A program made the translations under genes and the position numbers. Shown here piece after piece: positions 52,085 through 60,394 of a DNA stretch of 64,000 nucleotides. This stretch comes from Flavobacterium silvisoli (GTDB lineage Bacteria > Bacteroidota > Bacteroidia > Flavobacteriales > Flavobacteriaceae). Where the stretch lies: assembly GCF_004329815.1 (NCBI RefSeq), contig NZ_SJPE01000002.1, positions 62,001 through 126,000 of the forward strand. Direction: 5' to 3'. The notes under the pieces are model-generated. The model ran no database searches. It was not told where the DNA came from and saw nothing but the letters and a program-made list of their open reading frames with translations. The first letter of the stretch is position 1, and each line of letters begins with the position of its first letter.

Positions 52085-52849
52085 TTAATTGGCTATACTG
52101 GTTTCCATGCTTTTGAAATCAATGGGTTTGCCATCCACATCAAAAAACTCGTAATTGTATTTTAATTTACCATCAATCTCTTCTATTTTAACCAGCATTT
52201 GATAAAAACCCTGACTCCATTCGATAATCAAATGGTATTCGTAGTCTCCTACTCCAAAACTTCCGGGCAAATTGCTGGTATAAATCAGTTTTTTTGATTT
52301 CAGGTTCAACGTATTGACTTCAATATTTTCATAAACACCCAGTTCGTCGCTGTCTACTTTTTTACCTGTATAATCTATATTGGCGGTTGCAGTTGTTTTT
52401 TTCTTCTTTTCCTTATTCCGATTGTAATCGTCTTTGATGGAGAAAATAACATCTTTTAATGAATTTTTTCCGGCATTAAGCAAATAAAATCTGATTTGGT
52501 GGTGGTACATCAGCTTGTGTACTTTCTTGGAACCGTCTTCGTTGGTGCTTCCTTCGCTTAAATCATTGTCAACAATTTCGATGATGGGCATGTTTTGTCC
52601 CATAGTGTGACTCATCGACTGTGATTTTAAACTTTTGATTTTTTGTTCGTTTTCGGAAACTATTTTTTCTTTCTCCAAAATTTCGGCGTGAAGTACTTCA
52701 ATCTGTTTAATGGCTTCATCTAATTGCTTTTGTTTTTCGGCAGAAATAGTATTAGAGTTGTTTTTAGTTAGCAAATACACTGATAATGCCAATAAAACAA
52801 ATCCAAAAATTGCCAACAAAGCAGTGATCATAAGCCGATTCCCTTTCAT
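52085..52849 (-). CDS. Membrane-anchored coiled-coil protein of unknown function
   Basis: 254 residues, family not recognised. A single N-terminal membrane helix (LMITALLAIFGFVLLALSVYLL) is followed by a coiled coil at about residues 35-80 (EKQKQLDEAIKQIEVLHAEILEKEKIVSENEQKI) and a C-terminal beta-rich domain with HHQIRFYLLNAG, YENIEVNTLNLKSKKLIYTSNLPG and YEYHLIIEWSQGFYQMLVKIEEIDG. The layout suggests a soluble sensor or adaptor domain held off the inner membrane. No helpful neighbours; no clear -7 box upstream. Confidence 0.8.
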   Translation of the reverse strand: MKGNRLMITALLAIFGFVLLALSVYLLTKNNSNTISAEKQKQLDEAIKQIEVLHAEILEKEKIVSENEQKIKSLKSQSMSHTMGQNMPIIEIVDNDLSEGSTNEDGSKKVHKLMYHHQIRFYLLNAGKNSLKDVIFSIKDDYNRNKEKKKKTTATANIDYTGKKVDSDELGVYENIEVNTLNLKSKKLIYTSNLPGSFGVGDYEYHLIIEWSQGFYQMLVKIEEIDGKLKYNYEFFDVDGKPIDFKSMETSIAN

Positions 52850-52965
52850 TTATACAATAAATTCAAATCATGAATTAATGCTGTAAAAGTAATGGCATTT
52901 CACAAAACGATAAAGCTCATTCAAAAGAAACTGTGAACATTTTATTAACTAAATTGTTGAAAATG

Positions 52966-52994
52966 AAAAAGCTCCAACTTTCGTCGGAGCTTTT
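52966..52994 (-). terminator. Terminator downstream of tRNA-Leu
   Basis: Stem AAAAGCTCC / GGAGCTTTT, extended by an imperfect AAC/GTC step around TTTC. Read on the minus strand it begins 3 nt after the tRNA and ends in a T-run. Confidence 0.75.
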
Positions 52995-52997
52995 CTG

Positions 52998-53079
52998 TGC
53001 GGGTAATAGGACTCGAACCTACACGCCTTGCGGCACCAGATCCTAAGTCTGGCACGTCTACCAATTTCGCCATACCCGC
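52998..53079 (-). tRNA. tRNA-Leu (anticodon TAG)
   Basis: Minus-strand cloverleaf with acceptor GCGGGTA/TACCCGC and discriminator A, class II long variable arm (TGCCGCAAGGCG region), anticodon stem CCAGA/TCTGG with loop CTTAGGA (anticodon TAG), and T-loop TTCGAGT. About 82 nt, CCA not encoded. Confidence 0.96.
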
Positions 53080-53157
53080 AAAATTGTGAGTGCAAATATA
53101 GCCATATTTTTCAAATACCAAATTCCAACCACTTTTATTTTCTAAAAAAATTGCGTT

Positions 53158-53190
53158 TTGAAATTTCTGATAGCGGAATTTGTATATTTG
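53158..53190 (+). promoter_or_regulatory. Promoter of the M20 dipeptidase gene
   Basis: TTG at 53158-53160, a 22-nt spacer and TATATTTG at 53183-53190, ending 24 nt before ATG 53215. This shows that the upstream in-frame TTG at 53158 is not the start codon. Confidence 0.6.
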
Positions 53191-53214
53191 ACATTATCAT
53201 TTATTAAACCAAAA

Positions 53215-54606
53215 ATGGACAACATAAAAAACTACGTTCAGCAAAACAAAGAGCGTTTTATCAACGAATTAATTGAACTTTTAAAAATTCCTTCCGTAAG
53301 TGCTGACAGTGCTTATGCCCAAGATGTCATTGACACGGCCAATGCCGTAAAAATTTCTTTGGAAAAAGCCGGTTGTGATTTAGTTGAAATATGCGAAACA
53401 CCAGGTTATCCAATTGTGTACGGTGAAAAAATAATCGACAGGAATTTACCAACCGTTTTGGTTTACGGGCACTATGATGTGCAGCCCCCTGATCCTATGG
53501 AGTTATGGACCTCTCCTCCATTTGAACCGGTTATCAAAACCACTGATATTCATCCGGAAGGCGCCATTTTTGCTCGCGGTGCCTGTGACGACAAAGGTCA
53601 AATGTATATGCACGTGAAAGCCTTTGAATACATGATTCAAAACAATTGCCTTCCGTGTAACGTAAAATTCATGATTGAAGGTGAAGAAGAAGTGGGTTCT
53701 AAAAGTTTAGGTTGGTTTGTGGAAAGAAACCAAGAAAAATTGGCTAACGATGTGATTTTAATCTCTGATACCGGAATGATCTCTAATCAACAACCCAGTA
53801 TCACTACCGGTTTACGTGGTTTGAGTTATGTAGAAGTAGAAGTTACCGGACCCAACCGCGATTTACACTCTGGCTTATACGGTGGTGCTGTAGCTAATCC
53901 GATTAATGTTTTAGCTAAAATGATTGCCTCGTTACACGACGAGAACAATCACATTACCATACCCGGGTTTTATGACAAAGTTGAAGAATTATCTGCTGCT
54001 GAGAGAGCCGAAATGGCCAAAGCCCCATTTAATTTGGACAACTATAAAAAAGCATTAAATATCGAAGATGTTTATGGTGAAACCGGTTATGTGACCAATG
54101 AAAGAAACTCAATCCGTCCAACTTTAGATGTAAACGGAATATGGGGCGGTTATACCGGTGAAGGTGCCAAAACCGTGATTGCCAGCAAAGCTTATGCTAA
54201 AATATCAATGCGTTTGGTTCCGAATCAAGATTGGGAAGAAATCACCGCATTGTTTACCAAACATTTTGAAAGTATAGCTCCCAAGGCGGTTAAAGTAAAA
54301 GTAACACCCCATCACGGAGGACAAGGTTATGTTACGCCAATTGACAGTATAGGGTATCAAGCCGCATCCAAAGCTTATACTGAAACTTTTGGAGTTCCGG
54401 CCATTCCGGTGCGTTCGGGAGGCAGTATTCCTATTGTAGCGTTGTTTGAAAAAGAACTGAAATCAAAAACCATCATGATGGGATTCGGTTTAGACAGTGA
54501 TGCCATTCACTCGCCAAACGAGCATTTCGGAGTTTTCAATTATTTGAAAGGAATTGAAACTATACCGTTATTTTACAAGTATTTCGTGGAATTATCCAAA
54601 TCGTAA
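53215..54606 (+). CDS. M20 family metallo-dipeptidase
   Basis: Zinc-dependent dipeptidase of the M20 (carnosinase/DapE-like) family, 463 residues from ATG 53215. Visible metal-site motifs are VYGHYDVQPP (His and Asp), GACDDKGQ (bridging Asp), EGEEEVGS (catalytic Glu pair) and ISDTG. The dimerisation-domain hallmark HSGLYGGAVANP and the late AIHSPNEHF (His ligand) are intact. No signal peptide once the correct start is used, so it acts in the cytoplasm, where it could finish peptides imported by POT carriers. Confidence 0.93.
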   Translation: MDNIKNYVQQNKERFINELIELLKIPSVSADSAYAQDVIDTANAVKISLEKAGCDLVEICETPGYPIVYGEKIIDRNLPTVLVYGHYDVQPPDPMELWTSPPFEPVIKTTDIHPEGAIFARGACDDKGQMYMHVKAFEYMIQNNCLPCNVKFMIEGEEEVGSKSLGWFVERNQEKLANDVILISDTGMISNQQPSITTGLRGLSYVEVEVTGPNRDLHSGLYGGAVANPINVLAKMIASLHDENNHITIPGFYDKVEELSAAERAEMAKAPFNLDNYKKALNIEDVYGETGYVTNERNSIRPTLDVNGIWGGYTGEGAKTVIASKAYAKISMRLVPNQDWEEITALFTKHFESIAPKAVKVKVTPHHGGQGYVTPIDSIGYQAASKAYTETFGVPAIPVRSGGSIPIVALFEKELKSKTIMMGFGLDSDAIHSPNEHFGVFNYLKGIETIPLFYKYFVELSKS

Positions 54607-54616
54607 ATTATAATCA

Positions 54617-54640
54617 AATCCGTTTAATAACAAACGGATT
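54617..54640 (+). terminator. Intrinsic terminator after the dipeptidase gene
   Basis: A 9-bp perfect stem AATCCGTTT / AAACGGATT around AATAAC, followed by TTTTTATT. The next start codon is only 8 nt after the stem. Confidence 0.85.
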
Positions 54641-54647
54641 TTTTATT

Positions 54648-55070
54648 ATGGCTCTCAAACGACTCATTATTATTGCGTTTTATGTTTTGTTTTTGGCTTG
54701 TTGCAGCTGTAAAACCAACAAGACCGTTAATCATTACAAAGAAGGGAAATGGGTTTATAAAGACACGGTAAACAATGTTCTTTATAAATCTAAAGGCAAG
54801 TATAACAAAAGCCGTGAAATCAAAACATGGAAATACTACGAAAATCGAAGACTGGTAAAAACCGAAAAATACCGGGATACTATTTGCTACATCGAAACCT
54901 TTGACCATAACGGAAAAGTAACTTCAAAAGGACAGTCCATGATTTTAGAAGAAAAAGACGGTACGCATTGGTACCTAACCGGTGATTGGCTCTTTTTTGA
55001 TGAAAACGACCAAGTTATCGGCATCAAAAAATACCTGAAAGGGGAATTGATTTCGGAAGAAGCAAAATGA
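54648..55070 (+). CDS. Small lipoprotein with MORN-like repeats
   Basis: 140 residues. A lipoprotein-type signal peptide (lipobox around LFLAC, Cys18) is followed by short strand-turn-strand units rich in aromatic and Lys residues: HYKEGKWVYKDT, YKSKGKYNKSREIKTWKYYENRRLV and LTGDWLFFDENDQVIGIKKYLKGELI. This resembles MORN/antitoxin YwqK-like repeats of Bacteroidota surface lipoproteins. Function unknown. The gene begins 8 nt after the dipeptidase terminator, with no room for its own consensus promoter, so it may rely on read-through. Confidence 0.78.
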   Translation: MALKRLIIIAFYVLFLACCSCKTNKTVNHYKEGKWVYKDTVNNVLYKSKGKYNKSREIKTWKYYENRRLVKTEKYRDTICYIETFDHNGKVTSKGQSMILEEKDGTHWYLTGDWLFFDENDQVIGIKKYLKGELISEEAK

Positions 55071-55073
55071 AAA

Positions 55074-55092
55074 AGGCACCTAATTGGTGCCT
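55074..55092. terminator. Bidirectional terminator
   Basis: A 7-bp stem AGGCACC / GGTGCCT around TAATT, with an A-run before and CTTT after, between two convergent genes. Shorter and weaker than others in the window. Confidence 0.65.
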
Positions 55093-55097
55093 CTTTA

Positions 55098-55916
55098 TCA
55101 TTTGGTTAATTCGTGAACTGATTTGTAAATATAATCGCCGTGCTTCCCTGTGAAATACTTGTTCATTTTATCATTAAATGCTTTTCTCTTGGCATCATCA
55201 TTCCAAGTTGCTCTGAATAAATCTCTGTTTTTATTTAAAGCATTGTCCAAATCAGCAAGAGTATCTACCAAAAACACTTCGGTAAACTGGGTGTTGTCGG
55301 CTCCCCAAGCATGACTGTTAGGATAGTAGGCCTTGATGAAATCATTCTTATTGGTAACAGCGTCAAAATATTGTTTACTCAATTCGTTGAATTCTTTCTC
55401 TGTACCGTCTTTGGGGAAAGCAAAATGACTCACTCGCACATAATAAATCATGTCTTTATCAAAATTACCCTTCGGGATTTTGCCGCCCGGCATAGTTGCA
55501 TAAATTTCATCCGAATGATGGTGGTCATAATATGCTCCTCTTTTTTCAAAATACGTTTTTCTGGTTTTTCCATTTGGCCAAGCGGCTTCGATTAATTCGT
55601 CTTCTTTAACCCGAGCTTTTTCAATGGCTCCCCAATTTTCATAGGTGGTTACCAGCAATATCTCTGTATTATCCTCTGTAAAGTTGTGCAGCAAAACTTC
55701 CTGTCCTAGAATGAAATCATTTTTCTTGACTACTTTGTCCAGGTATTCTTTTTCAACAGCTTTCCATTCATCCATCGAAAAATTCTGTAAATCCATATTC
55801 CAGTGGAGTTTAGTTACCGTTACCAGATAACTATTGTCGTCCTGAGCAAAACTTTTGGCACTCAGCAGCAGCGTTCCTAAAAAGGCTGCTAAAAAAAATG
55901 TTTTGATTGTTTTCAT
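55098..55916 (-). CDS. Secreted protein with two copies of an alpha/beta-barrel-like domain
   Basis: 272 residues with a signal peptide (cleavage after KSFAQ near residue 25). The mature protein is an internal duplication: KNDFI occurs at 65-69 and 190-194, a DNT triplet at 82-84 and 207-209, a Trp at 113 and 238, RK at 119-120 and 244-245, and H-x-D-x-I-Y at 134-139 and 259-264, all exactly 125 residues apart. The pattern of strands and a mid helix resembles dimeric alpha-beta barrel (ABM/DUF1330-like) folds, here as a fused pair. I do not know the function. Confidence 0.83.
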   Translation of the reverse strand: MKTIKTFFLAAFLGTLLLSAKSFAQDDNSYLVTVTKLHWNMDLQNFSMDEWKAVEKEYLDKVVKKNDFILGQEVLLHNFTEDNTEILLVTTYENWGAIEKARVKEDELIEAAWPNGKTRKTYFEKRGAYYDHHHSDEIYATMPGGKIPKGNFDKDMIYYVRVSHFAFPKDGTEKEFNELSKQYFDAVTNKNDFIKAYYPNSHAWGADNTQFTEVFLVDTLADLDNALNKNRDLFRATWNDDAKRKAFNDKMNKYFTGKHGDYIYKSVHELTK

Positions 55917-55948
55917 AATTTCAAAATTGGTTATAATTGGTTGTTCAA

Positions 55949-55960
55949 TTCAAATTTGAA
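55949..55960. other. 12-bp perfect palindrome upstream of the duplicated-domain gene
   Basis: TTCAAATTTGAA, centred about 38 bp upstream of the ATG at 55916. It could be an operator, but such AT-rich palindromes arise by chance. The rest of the 272-nt intergenic stretch 55917-56188 shows only the DUF4407 promoter box. Confidence 0.25.
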
Positions 55961-56149
55961 ACTTGGGACAGAAAACGATTTGAGGAAGAGTTTATTTTGA
56001 GGAGTACTAATTTACAACTTTTAAACACACACATCTATTTGATAATAAATTATTTACGATTATTTCATGTATTTTAAAAAAACTTAAAACTTATACTACA
56101 CTCAAACATTTAACACCGGCATTTACAATTCGTTAAAGAATTTTGGCGT

Positions 56150-56157
56150 TATATTTG
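56150..56157 (+). promoter_or_regulatory. -7 box ahead of the DUF4407 gene
   Basis: TATATTTG, a perfect TAnnTTTG ending 31 nt before ATG 56189. Confidence 0.55.
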
Positions 56158-56188
56158 CGTAATCATCATCAATCAAAAATCAATCATC

Positions 56189-57289
56189 ATGCTGAAACAC
56201 TTTTTCCTCTTGTGTTCTGGTGTCGACCGTGACATCGTGAACTCTTGTTCCAACGGCGAACAAAACAAATACGCAGGCATTGGAGCCACCGTATTTTTTA
56301 CTGCAATTATGGCTTTTATTGCCGCCAGCTATGCGCTGTTTACTGTTTTTGATAACATCTATACCGCTGTTTTCTTTGGATTGATTTGGGGGTTTTTAAT
56401 CTTTAATCTCGATCGGTTTATCGTTTCTACGATTAAAAAAAGAGAGCGGTTCATGGATGAGTTTATTCAAGCCTCACCCCGAATCATCTTAGCAATCATC
56501 ATAGCCATAGTGATTTCAAAACCACTGGAAATCAAAATTTTTGAAAAAGAAATCAATGCTGTTTTACTAAAAGAAAAAAATGAATTGGCCATCGCTAATA
56601 AAACTCAGGTAAGCAATTATTTTAAAACTGATGTTGACAAAAACAAAGCTGAAATAGACAGTTTAAAATTGAATATCACCCGAAAAGAGAAGGAAGTAGC
56701 CGATTTGTACCAATCTTATATTACTGAAGCAGAAGGAAGTGCCGGAACCAAAAAAATGGGAAAGGGGCCTATCTATAAAGAAAAAAGAGCCGCACACGAT
56801 GCAGCCGCAAAGCAACTGGACTCGTTAAAAACCACCAGCGCCAAAATCATCGCCGAAAAAGAAATCAAAGCCAAAACACTGCAGGCTGACTTGGACAAGA
56901 AAGTAACCGAAACCCAACCTATTATTGACAATTTTGATGGATTGATGGCCCGAATCAATGCATTAGGAAAGTTACCTTGGTTGCCATCATTTTTCATTAT
57001 GCTTTTGTTTTTAGCTATAGAAACCTCCCCTATCATTGCCAAATTGTTATCGCCCAAAGGCGAATACGATTTCAAGCAGGAAGACAAAGAAATGGGCATC
57101 AAAAATGTGATTTCTCAAAACCGTTACCAAAGCGAATTGCAAAAACAAACCGATGCCGATATTTACGATAAAGTATATGCCGACATCAGGCAGGATAAAG
57201 AGCTCTACAACTACAAGAAAAAAGGAGCCATAGAATTATTAAAACTTCAAGCCGATGGTTTTGTAGAAAAACAAAAAAAATCCATGTAA
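56189..57289 (+). CDS. DUF4407 membrane protein
   Basis: 366 residues of the DUF4407 family. N-terminal FFLLCSGVDRDIVNSCSNGEQNKYAGIGATVF is characteristic, followed by two membrane segments, FNLDRFIVSTIKK, a third segment (IILAIIIAIVISKPLEIKIFEKEI), a long periplasmic or cytoplasmic coiled coil (about residues 130-255, Lys/Glu-rich), a fourth membrane segment (LPSFFIMLLFLAIETSPIIAKLLSP) and a charged helical tail. Function is unknown in the family. It is transcribed alone and ends at a bidirectional terminator. Confidence 0.9.
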   Translation: MLKHFFLLCSGVDRDIVNSCSNGEQNKYAGIGATVFFTAIMAFIAASYALFTVFDNIYTAVFFGLIWGFLIFNLDRFIVSTIKKRERFMDEFIQASPRIILAIIIAIVISKPLEIKIFEKEINAVLLKEKNELAIANKTQVSNYFKTDVDKNKAEIDSLKLNITRKEKEVADLYQSYITEAEGSAGTKKMGKGPIYKEKRAAHDAAAKQLDSLKTTSAKIIAEKEIKAKTLQADLDKKVTETQPIIDNFDGLMARINALGKLPWLPSFFIMLLFLAIETSPIIAKLLSPKGEYDFKQEDKEMGIKNVISQNRYQSELQKQTDADIYDKVYADIRQDKELYNYKKKGAIELLKLQADGFVEKQKKSM

Positions 57290-57291
57290 CA

Positions 57292-57317
57292 AAAAGGAAG
57301 CTACCCGGCTTCCTTTT
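57292..57317. terminator. Bidirectional terminator overlapping the yjbR-like stop
   Basis: A 10-bp perfect stem AAAAGGAAGC / GCTTCCTTTT around TACCCG. Its right arm lies inside the last codons of the minus-strand gene ending at 57301. Confidence 0.8.
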
Positions 57318-57672
57318 CTATTTCATCTCGTAGTTTTTTAGTCAAACACTTATAGACCAAGTCATAGGAATGATTGATGAGTTCACACATCATTTTGTCA
57401 GAAACATCGCTATTAAAATCAACCGTGTTCCAATGAATTTTACTCATGTGATAGCCCGGCTTTACAGCTTCATATTCGGCTCTAAGGGTTTCTCCCCATT
57501 CCGGGTCGCATTTTAAATTGAGTGCCGGGGTTCCTTTTTCCCATTCTTTTAACGAAGTCAGGCAAAACATTTTTCCGCCTACTTTAAAAACCAAAGTATC
57601 CTCGTCAAACGGAAAATGTTCGGTAACTGCTTTTTTAGAAAGACAATATTCGTAAAATTGCTGAATATTCAT
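57301..57672 (-). CDS. MmcQ/YjbR family protein
   Basis: 123 residues with the compact MmcQ/YjbR (cytidine-deaminase-unrelated, double-wing-like) fold: FYEYCLSKKAVTEHFPFDEDTLVFKVGGKMFCL at the start, LNLKCDPEWGETLRAEYEAVKPGYHMSKIHWNTVDF in the middle. Biochemical role unknown; DNA binding has been proposed for the fold. I start it at ATG 57672 rather than 57696 because the shorter form begins with the conserved MNIQQFYEYC. It is last in a four-gene run cyclase-GNAT-DUF4260-yjbR. Confidence 0.88.
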   Translation of the reverse strand: MNIQQFYEYCLSKKAVTEHFPFDEDTLVFKVGGKMFCLTSLKEWEKGTPALNLKCDPEWGETLRAEYEAVKPGYHMSKIHWNTVDFNSDVSDKMMCELINHSYDLVYKCLTKKLRDEIEKEAG

Positions 57673-57673
57673 T

Positions 57674-58030
57674 TTATTGCTTTTTCCCAATTTCACCCAA
57701 ATGAGTGTATTTAAACCCTTTGTCGTATTTCAAACCATAACCCAACATTCGGTCCAAAGATGCATGAGCCAAAAGTATAATGCCGATTAATTGCAACCCA
57801 TGATTTGCGGTAATAATACCTAACAAATAAACCAAAACCGCTATTCCTCTGTGGTGAAAAAGGTTATAACTCACTGCTCCTATTTTGTTTCCGAAAGCAT
57901 ATCCAATCATTGATATGTCAGGCGCCAAAATCAACACCAAAAACCACCACCAGTCAAAAGAAAGCTGACTGAACATAAATATCCCCAAAAGAAACAATCC
58001 TGCTTCCTCTAATTGAATTGTTATTTTCAT
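57674..58030 (-). CDS. DUF4260 membrane protein
   Basis: 118 residues with about four membrane segments. The family pattern is FDWWWFLVLILAPDISMIGYAFG followed by GAVSYNLFHHRGIAVL and LLAHASLDRMLGYGLKY, with conserved Asp, His and Asp-Arg in or beside the helices. Function unknown. It overlaps the GNAT gene by 4 nt and abuts the yjbR-like gene, so it is translated as part of that operon. Confidence 0.88.
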   Translation of the reverse strand: MKITIQLEEAGLFLLGIFMFSQLSFDWWWFLVLILAPDISMIGYAFGNKIGAVSYNLFHHRGIAVLVYLLGIITANHGLQLIGIILLAHASLDRMLGYGLKYDKGFKYTHLGEIGKKQ

Positions 58031-58428
58031 TTTATTACTTTTTCCATCATTTTCTCCGGATGCGCCAAAGCTGTAAATCCGAATTTTTTATATAAAAAAT
58101 ATGCGTCTGAAGTGGCCAAACGCCAAATCTTTACTTGTTGTAATTGAGGTTCTTTCATCATGGCATCAATCAAAACAGAAGCATAGCCTTTACCTCTGTG
58201 CTTCTCATCAATAAAAACATCCATCAAATAAGCAAAAACCACGTAATCGGTAATGACACGCGCAAAACCAATTTGTCGGTCATCCAAATAAATTCCGAAG
58301 CAAACCGATGCGTCAATGGTCGTCTGAACTTCTTCAATCGTCCTTCCGGCTGCCCAATAAATATCTTTTAAAAAATGTTGGATGAAAGGAACATCCAGTT
58401 TACTTTTATCTGTAGAAACGATTATCAT
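58027..58428 (-). CDS. GNAT family N-acetyltransferase
   Basis: 133-residue acetyltransferase of the GNAT superfamily. The acetyl-CoA-binding motif A is clear as DVFIDEKHRGKGYASVLIDAMM, preceded by QIGFARVITDYVVFAYL, and the fold closes with YFLYKKFGFTAL. The acceptor could be a small molecule, a peptide or a protein; nothing in the operon fixes it. Overlaps both neighbours by 4 nt (ATGA type), so it is translationally coupled to cyclase and DUF4260. Confidence 0.92.
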   Translation of the reverse strand: MIIVSTDKSKLDVPFIQHFLKDIYWAAGRTIEEVQTTIDASVCFGIYLDDRQIGFARVITDYVVFAYLMDVFIDEKHRGKGYASVLIDAMMKEPQLQQVKIWRLATSDAYFLYKKFGFTALAHPEKMMEKVIK

Positions 58429-59180
58429 ATTAGTGTGTACAAAATAGGCTTACTCGGACTGGCATCATTTTCAAACGGTACGATTTGCAAGTTTAAAATA
58501 TAATCTCCGTCTTTGACTTCATCATTTACATAAATCATTTCGGTAATCGTACAATCTAACCGCGCATCAGGATTAAGTTTATCGGTATTTTTTACGTTCC
58601 AAAACGCTTTGTGTGCCAATAATTTTCCTTCGTCCTCTTCTCTGTCAACGCTTGGCAAATCAATCAGCAAATGCTTGATTCCGGTTTCGCGAATAAAAAC
58701 AGCCGCAGCTTCTTCAAGGTAAGGCGGATTGGTATGTGAGTAGTTTTTATGTTTTTTTATTTCCTCATTTGGTCGTGTTCTGATGATAAGGGCTTCCGGA
58801 GTGTTGCCTTGTAATTCCTGTTCGATTTGCGCCTTTGTGATAATCAAATCGTTGTTGATTTTTATGGGTTCTACAGAAATCAATTTGGCCAAAAACAAAA
58901 ACTGTTTCAAGCATTGGTTAATGCTGTAAAACTCACGGGTAATGTGCCCCAAACACTCCGTATGCGTGCCGTGACCGTGTGGGTTAAAAAAAATATTATT
59001 GAAATTAGTGGAACTGCCTTCGGATACTTTGCCTACCCAATCACCAAATTTTACCGGTTCAATAATAGGCTTTTCAATATACCAAGCAATCGGATTTTCA
59101 TCAGTATCGGATAACGGAATCGAAATATCAATGGGTTTTGATAAATCGATTTCAAATTCAGAGTTGATAGTAGCTTTCAA
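58425..59180 (-). CDS. Cyclase (kynurenine formamidase-like) family hydrolase
   Basis: 251 residues of the metal-dependent cyclase/formamidase family. The metal-site motif, usually HxGTHxDxPxH, appears as HGTHTECLGH (His70 to His79), that is, Glu75 in place of Asp and Leu in place of Pro. A late VNDEVKDGDYILNLQIVPFEND fits the family C-terminus, and LLIDLPSVDREEDEGKLLAHKAFW is the substrate-loop region with His. N-formylkynurenine is one possible substrate, but no kynurenine genes are nearby. It is first in a four-gene unit with its own -7 box. Confidence 0.9.
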   Translation of the reverse strand: MKATINSEFEIDLSKPIDISIPLSDTDENPIAWYIEKPIIEPVKFGDWVGKVSEGSSTNFNNIFFNPHGHGTHTECLGHITREFYSINQCLKQFLFLAKLISVEPIKINNDLIITKAQIEQELQGNTPEALIIRTRPNEEIKKHKNYSHTNPPYLEEAAAVFIRETGIKHLLIDLPSVDREEDEGKLLAHKAFWNVKNTDKLNPDARLDCTITEMIYVNDEVKDGDYILNLQIVPFENDASPSKPILYTLI

Positions 59181-59190
59181 TAGAATTATT

Positions 59191-60324
59191 TTACTCCAAA
59201 TTTAGCAAAAATAAGTCGGACGCAATTCCATCACTCAAAAACTTCCCGCTGCGAGTGGTTCGCAAAACATTATCTTCTATATACAACAAATGATCTTCGA
59301 TGTATTTTGCCGCCTGCCGGTTTAAATACTTCAAATATTTTTCCCCGAATTCGGTTTCAATTCTGTTCAAAGAAACACCCCAAATGGTACGCAAACCGGT
59401 CATAATGTATTCGTTGTAGCGATCGGTTTTACTGAGCGTTTCCGTCTCCATCGGCAAGTTATTTTCGGCTATAGCCTTCAGATAAAGAGCATTATTTGAC
59501 ACATTCCATCCTCTGCGTTTGCCGTCATAGCTATGAGCCGAAGGTCCTATTCCCATGTATTTTTTGCCTAACCAATAGCTCGAATTATTTTTAGAGAAAT
59601 AGTGCTCTTTGCCAAAGTTGGACAACTCGTAGTGAATGAATCCGTTTTCTTCCAATTTATCTACGAGTAGGTGAAAATGTTGCTGAGCCAACTCATCGTC
59701 AAGTTTCGGGATGATTCCTTTTTGTATGAATGAATGCAAAGCCGTTTTAGGCTCAACTGTTAGTGCGTAACTGGAAATATGCGGAATGTTATAAGATAAA
59801 GCCGTTTCAATGTTCTGCAGCCATTTTTCTTGGCTCATATTCGGCATGCCGTAAATTAAATCAATGGTAATATTATCGAAATATCGGGTGGCTATTTCTA
59901 AACACTTTTGGGCTTCTTCAACATTGTGCGCGCGGTTCATCAGTTTCAAATCATCTTCAAAAAACGACTGGATTCCGATACTCAATCTGTTGATTCGGAT
60001 TTGGGACAATTCTATTATTCGTTGTTCGGTTAAATCGTCGGGATTGGCCTCTACTGTAATTTCGGGGTTTGCTATGACCGTGTAATTTTTGAAAACTTCC
60101 GCAATTAAGAATTTTAAATCATCTATTGCCAAAATAGAGGGCGTACCACCGCCAAAGTAGATTGTCTCGATTACTTCATCTTTGAACTCTTCATTACGCA
60201 ATTGAATTTCAGTTGCCAATGCACTGAACATTTCATCTTTTTTCTTCAATGAAGTCGAAAAATGAAAGTCGCAATAATGACAAGCTTGTTTGCAGAAAGG
60301 GATATGAATATAAATGCCAGACAT
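59191..60324 (-). CDS. hemW: Radical SAM heme chaperone HemW
   Basis: 377-residue radical SAM protein of the HemW (formerly HemN-like) family. The 4Fe-4S motif is CKQACHYCDF near residue 10, following GIYIHIPF; GGGTPS is the SAM-binding glycine motif; then VEANPDDL and RLSIGIQSF. HemW binds heme and delivers it to apoproteins; it lacks coproporphyrinogen oxidase activity. The third residue set CxxxCxxC with Phe is the HemW rather than HemN pattern as I recall. It has a -7 box 8 nt before its ATG. Confidence 0.93.
   Translation of the reverse strand: MSGIYIHIPFCKQACHYCDFHFSTSLKKKDEMFSALATEIQLRNEEFKDEVIETIYFGGGTPSILAIDDLKFLIAEVFKNYTVIANPEITVEANPDDLTEQRIIELSQIRINRLSIGIQSFFEDDLKLMNRAHNVEEAQKCLEIATRYFDNITIDLIYGMPNMSQEKWLQNIETALSYNIPHISSYALTVEPKTALHSFIQKGIIPKLDDELAQQHFHLLVDKLEENGFIHYELSNFGKEHYFSKNNSSYWLGKKYMGIGPSAHSYDGKRRGWNVSNNALYLKAIAENNLPMETETLSKTDRYNEYIMTGLRTIWGVSLNRIETEFGEKYLKYLNRQAAKYIEDHLLYIEDNVLRTTRSGKFLSDGIASDLFLLNLE
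59197..59204 (-). promoter_or_regulatory. -7 box ahead of the cyclase gene
   Basis: Minus strand TAAATTTG, a perfect TAnnTTTG inside the last codons of hemW and ending 16 nt before the cyclase ATG. It would allow the four-gene unit to be expressed apart from hemW. Confidence 0.5.
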
Positions 60325-60332
60325 AAGTCTGA

Positions 60333-60340
60333 CAAATATA
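60333..60340 (-). promoter_or_regulatory. -7 box of the hemW promoter
   Basis: Minus strand TATATTTG, separated from the ATG at 60324 by only 8 nt, so the leader would be very short. Confidence 0.5.
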
Positions 60341-60394
60341 TCAAATCTCTAAGTAAGTCCGATTAATGGTATGTTATAGAACAGCAAAAAGAGA

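Noticed and set aside
55949..55960. Palindrome TTCAAATTTGAA as a definite operator
   Set aside because: A 12-bp AT-rich palindrome is not rare in such DNA and no regulator gene is nearby; kept only as a low-confidence feature.
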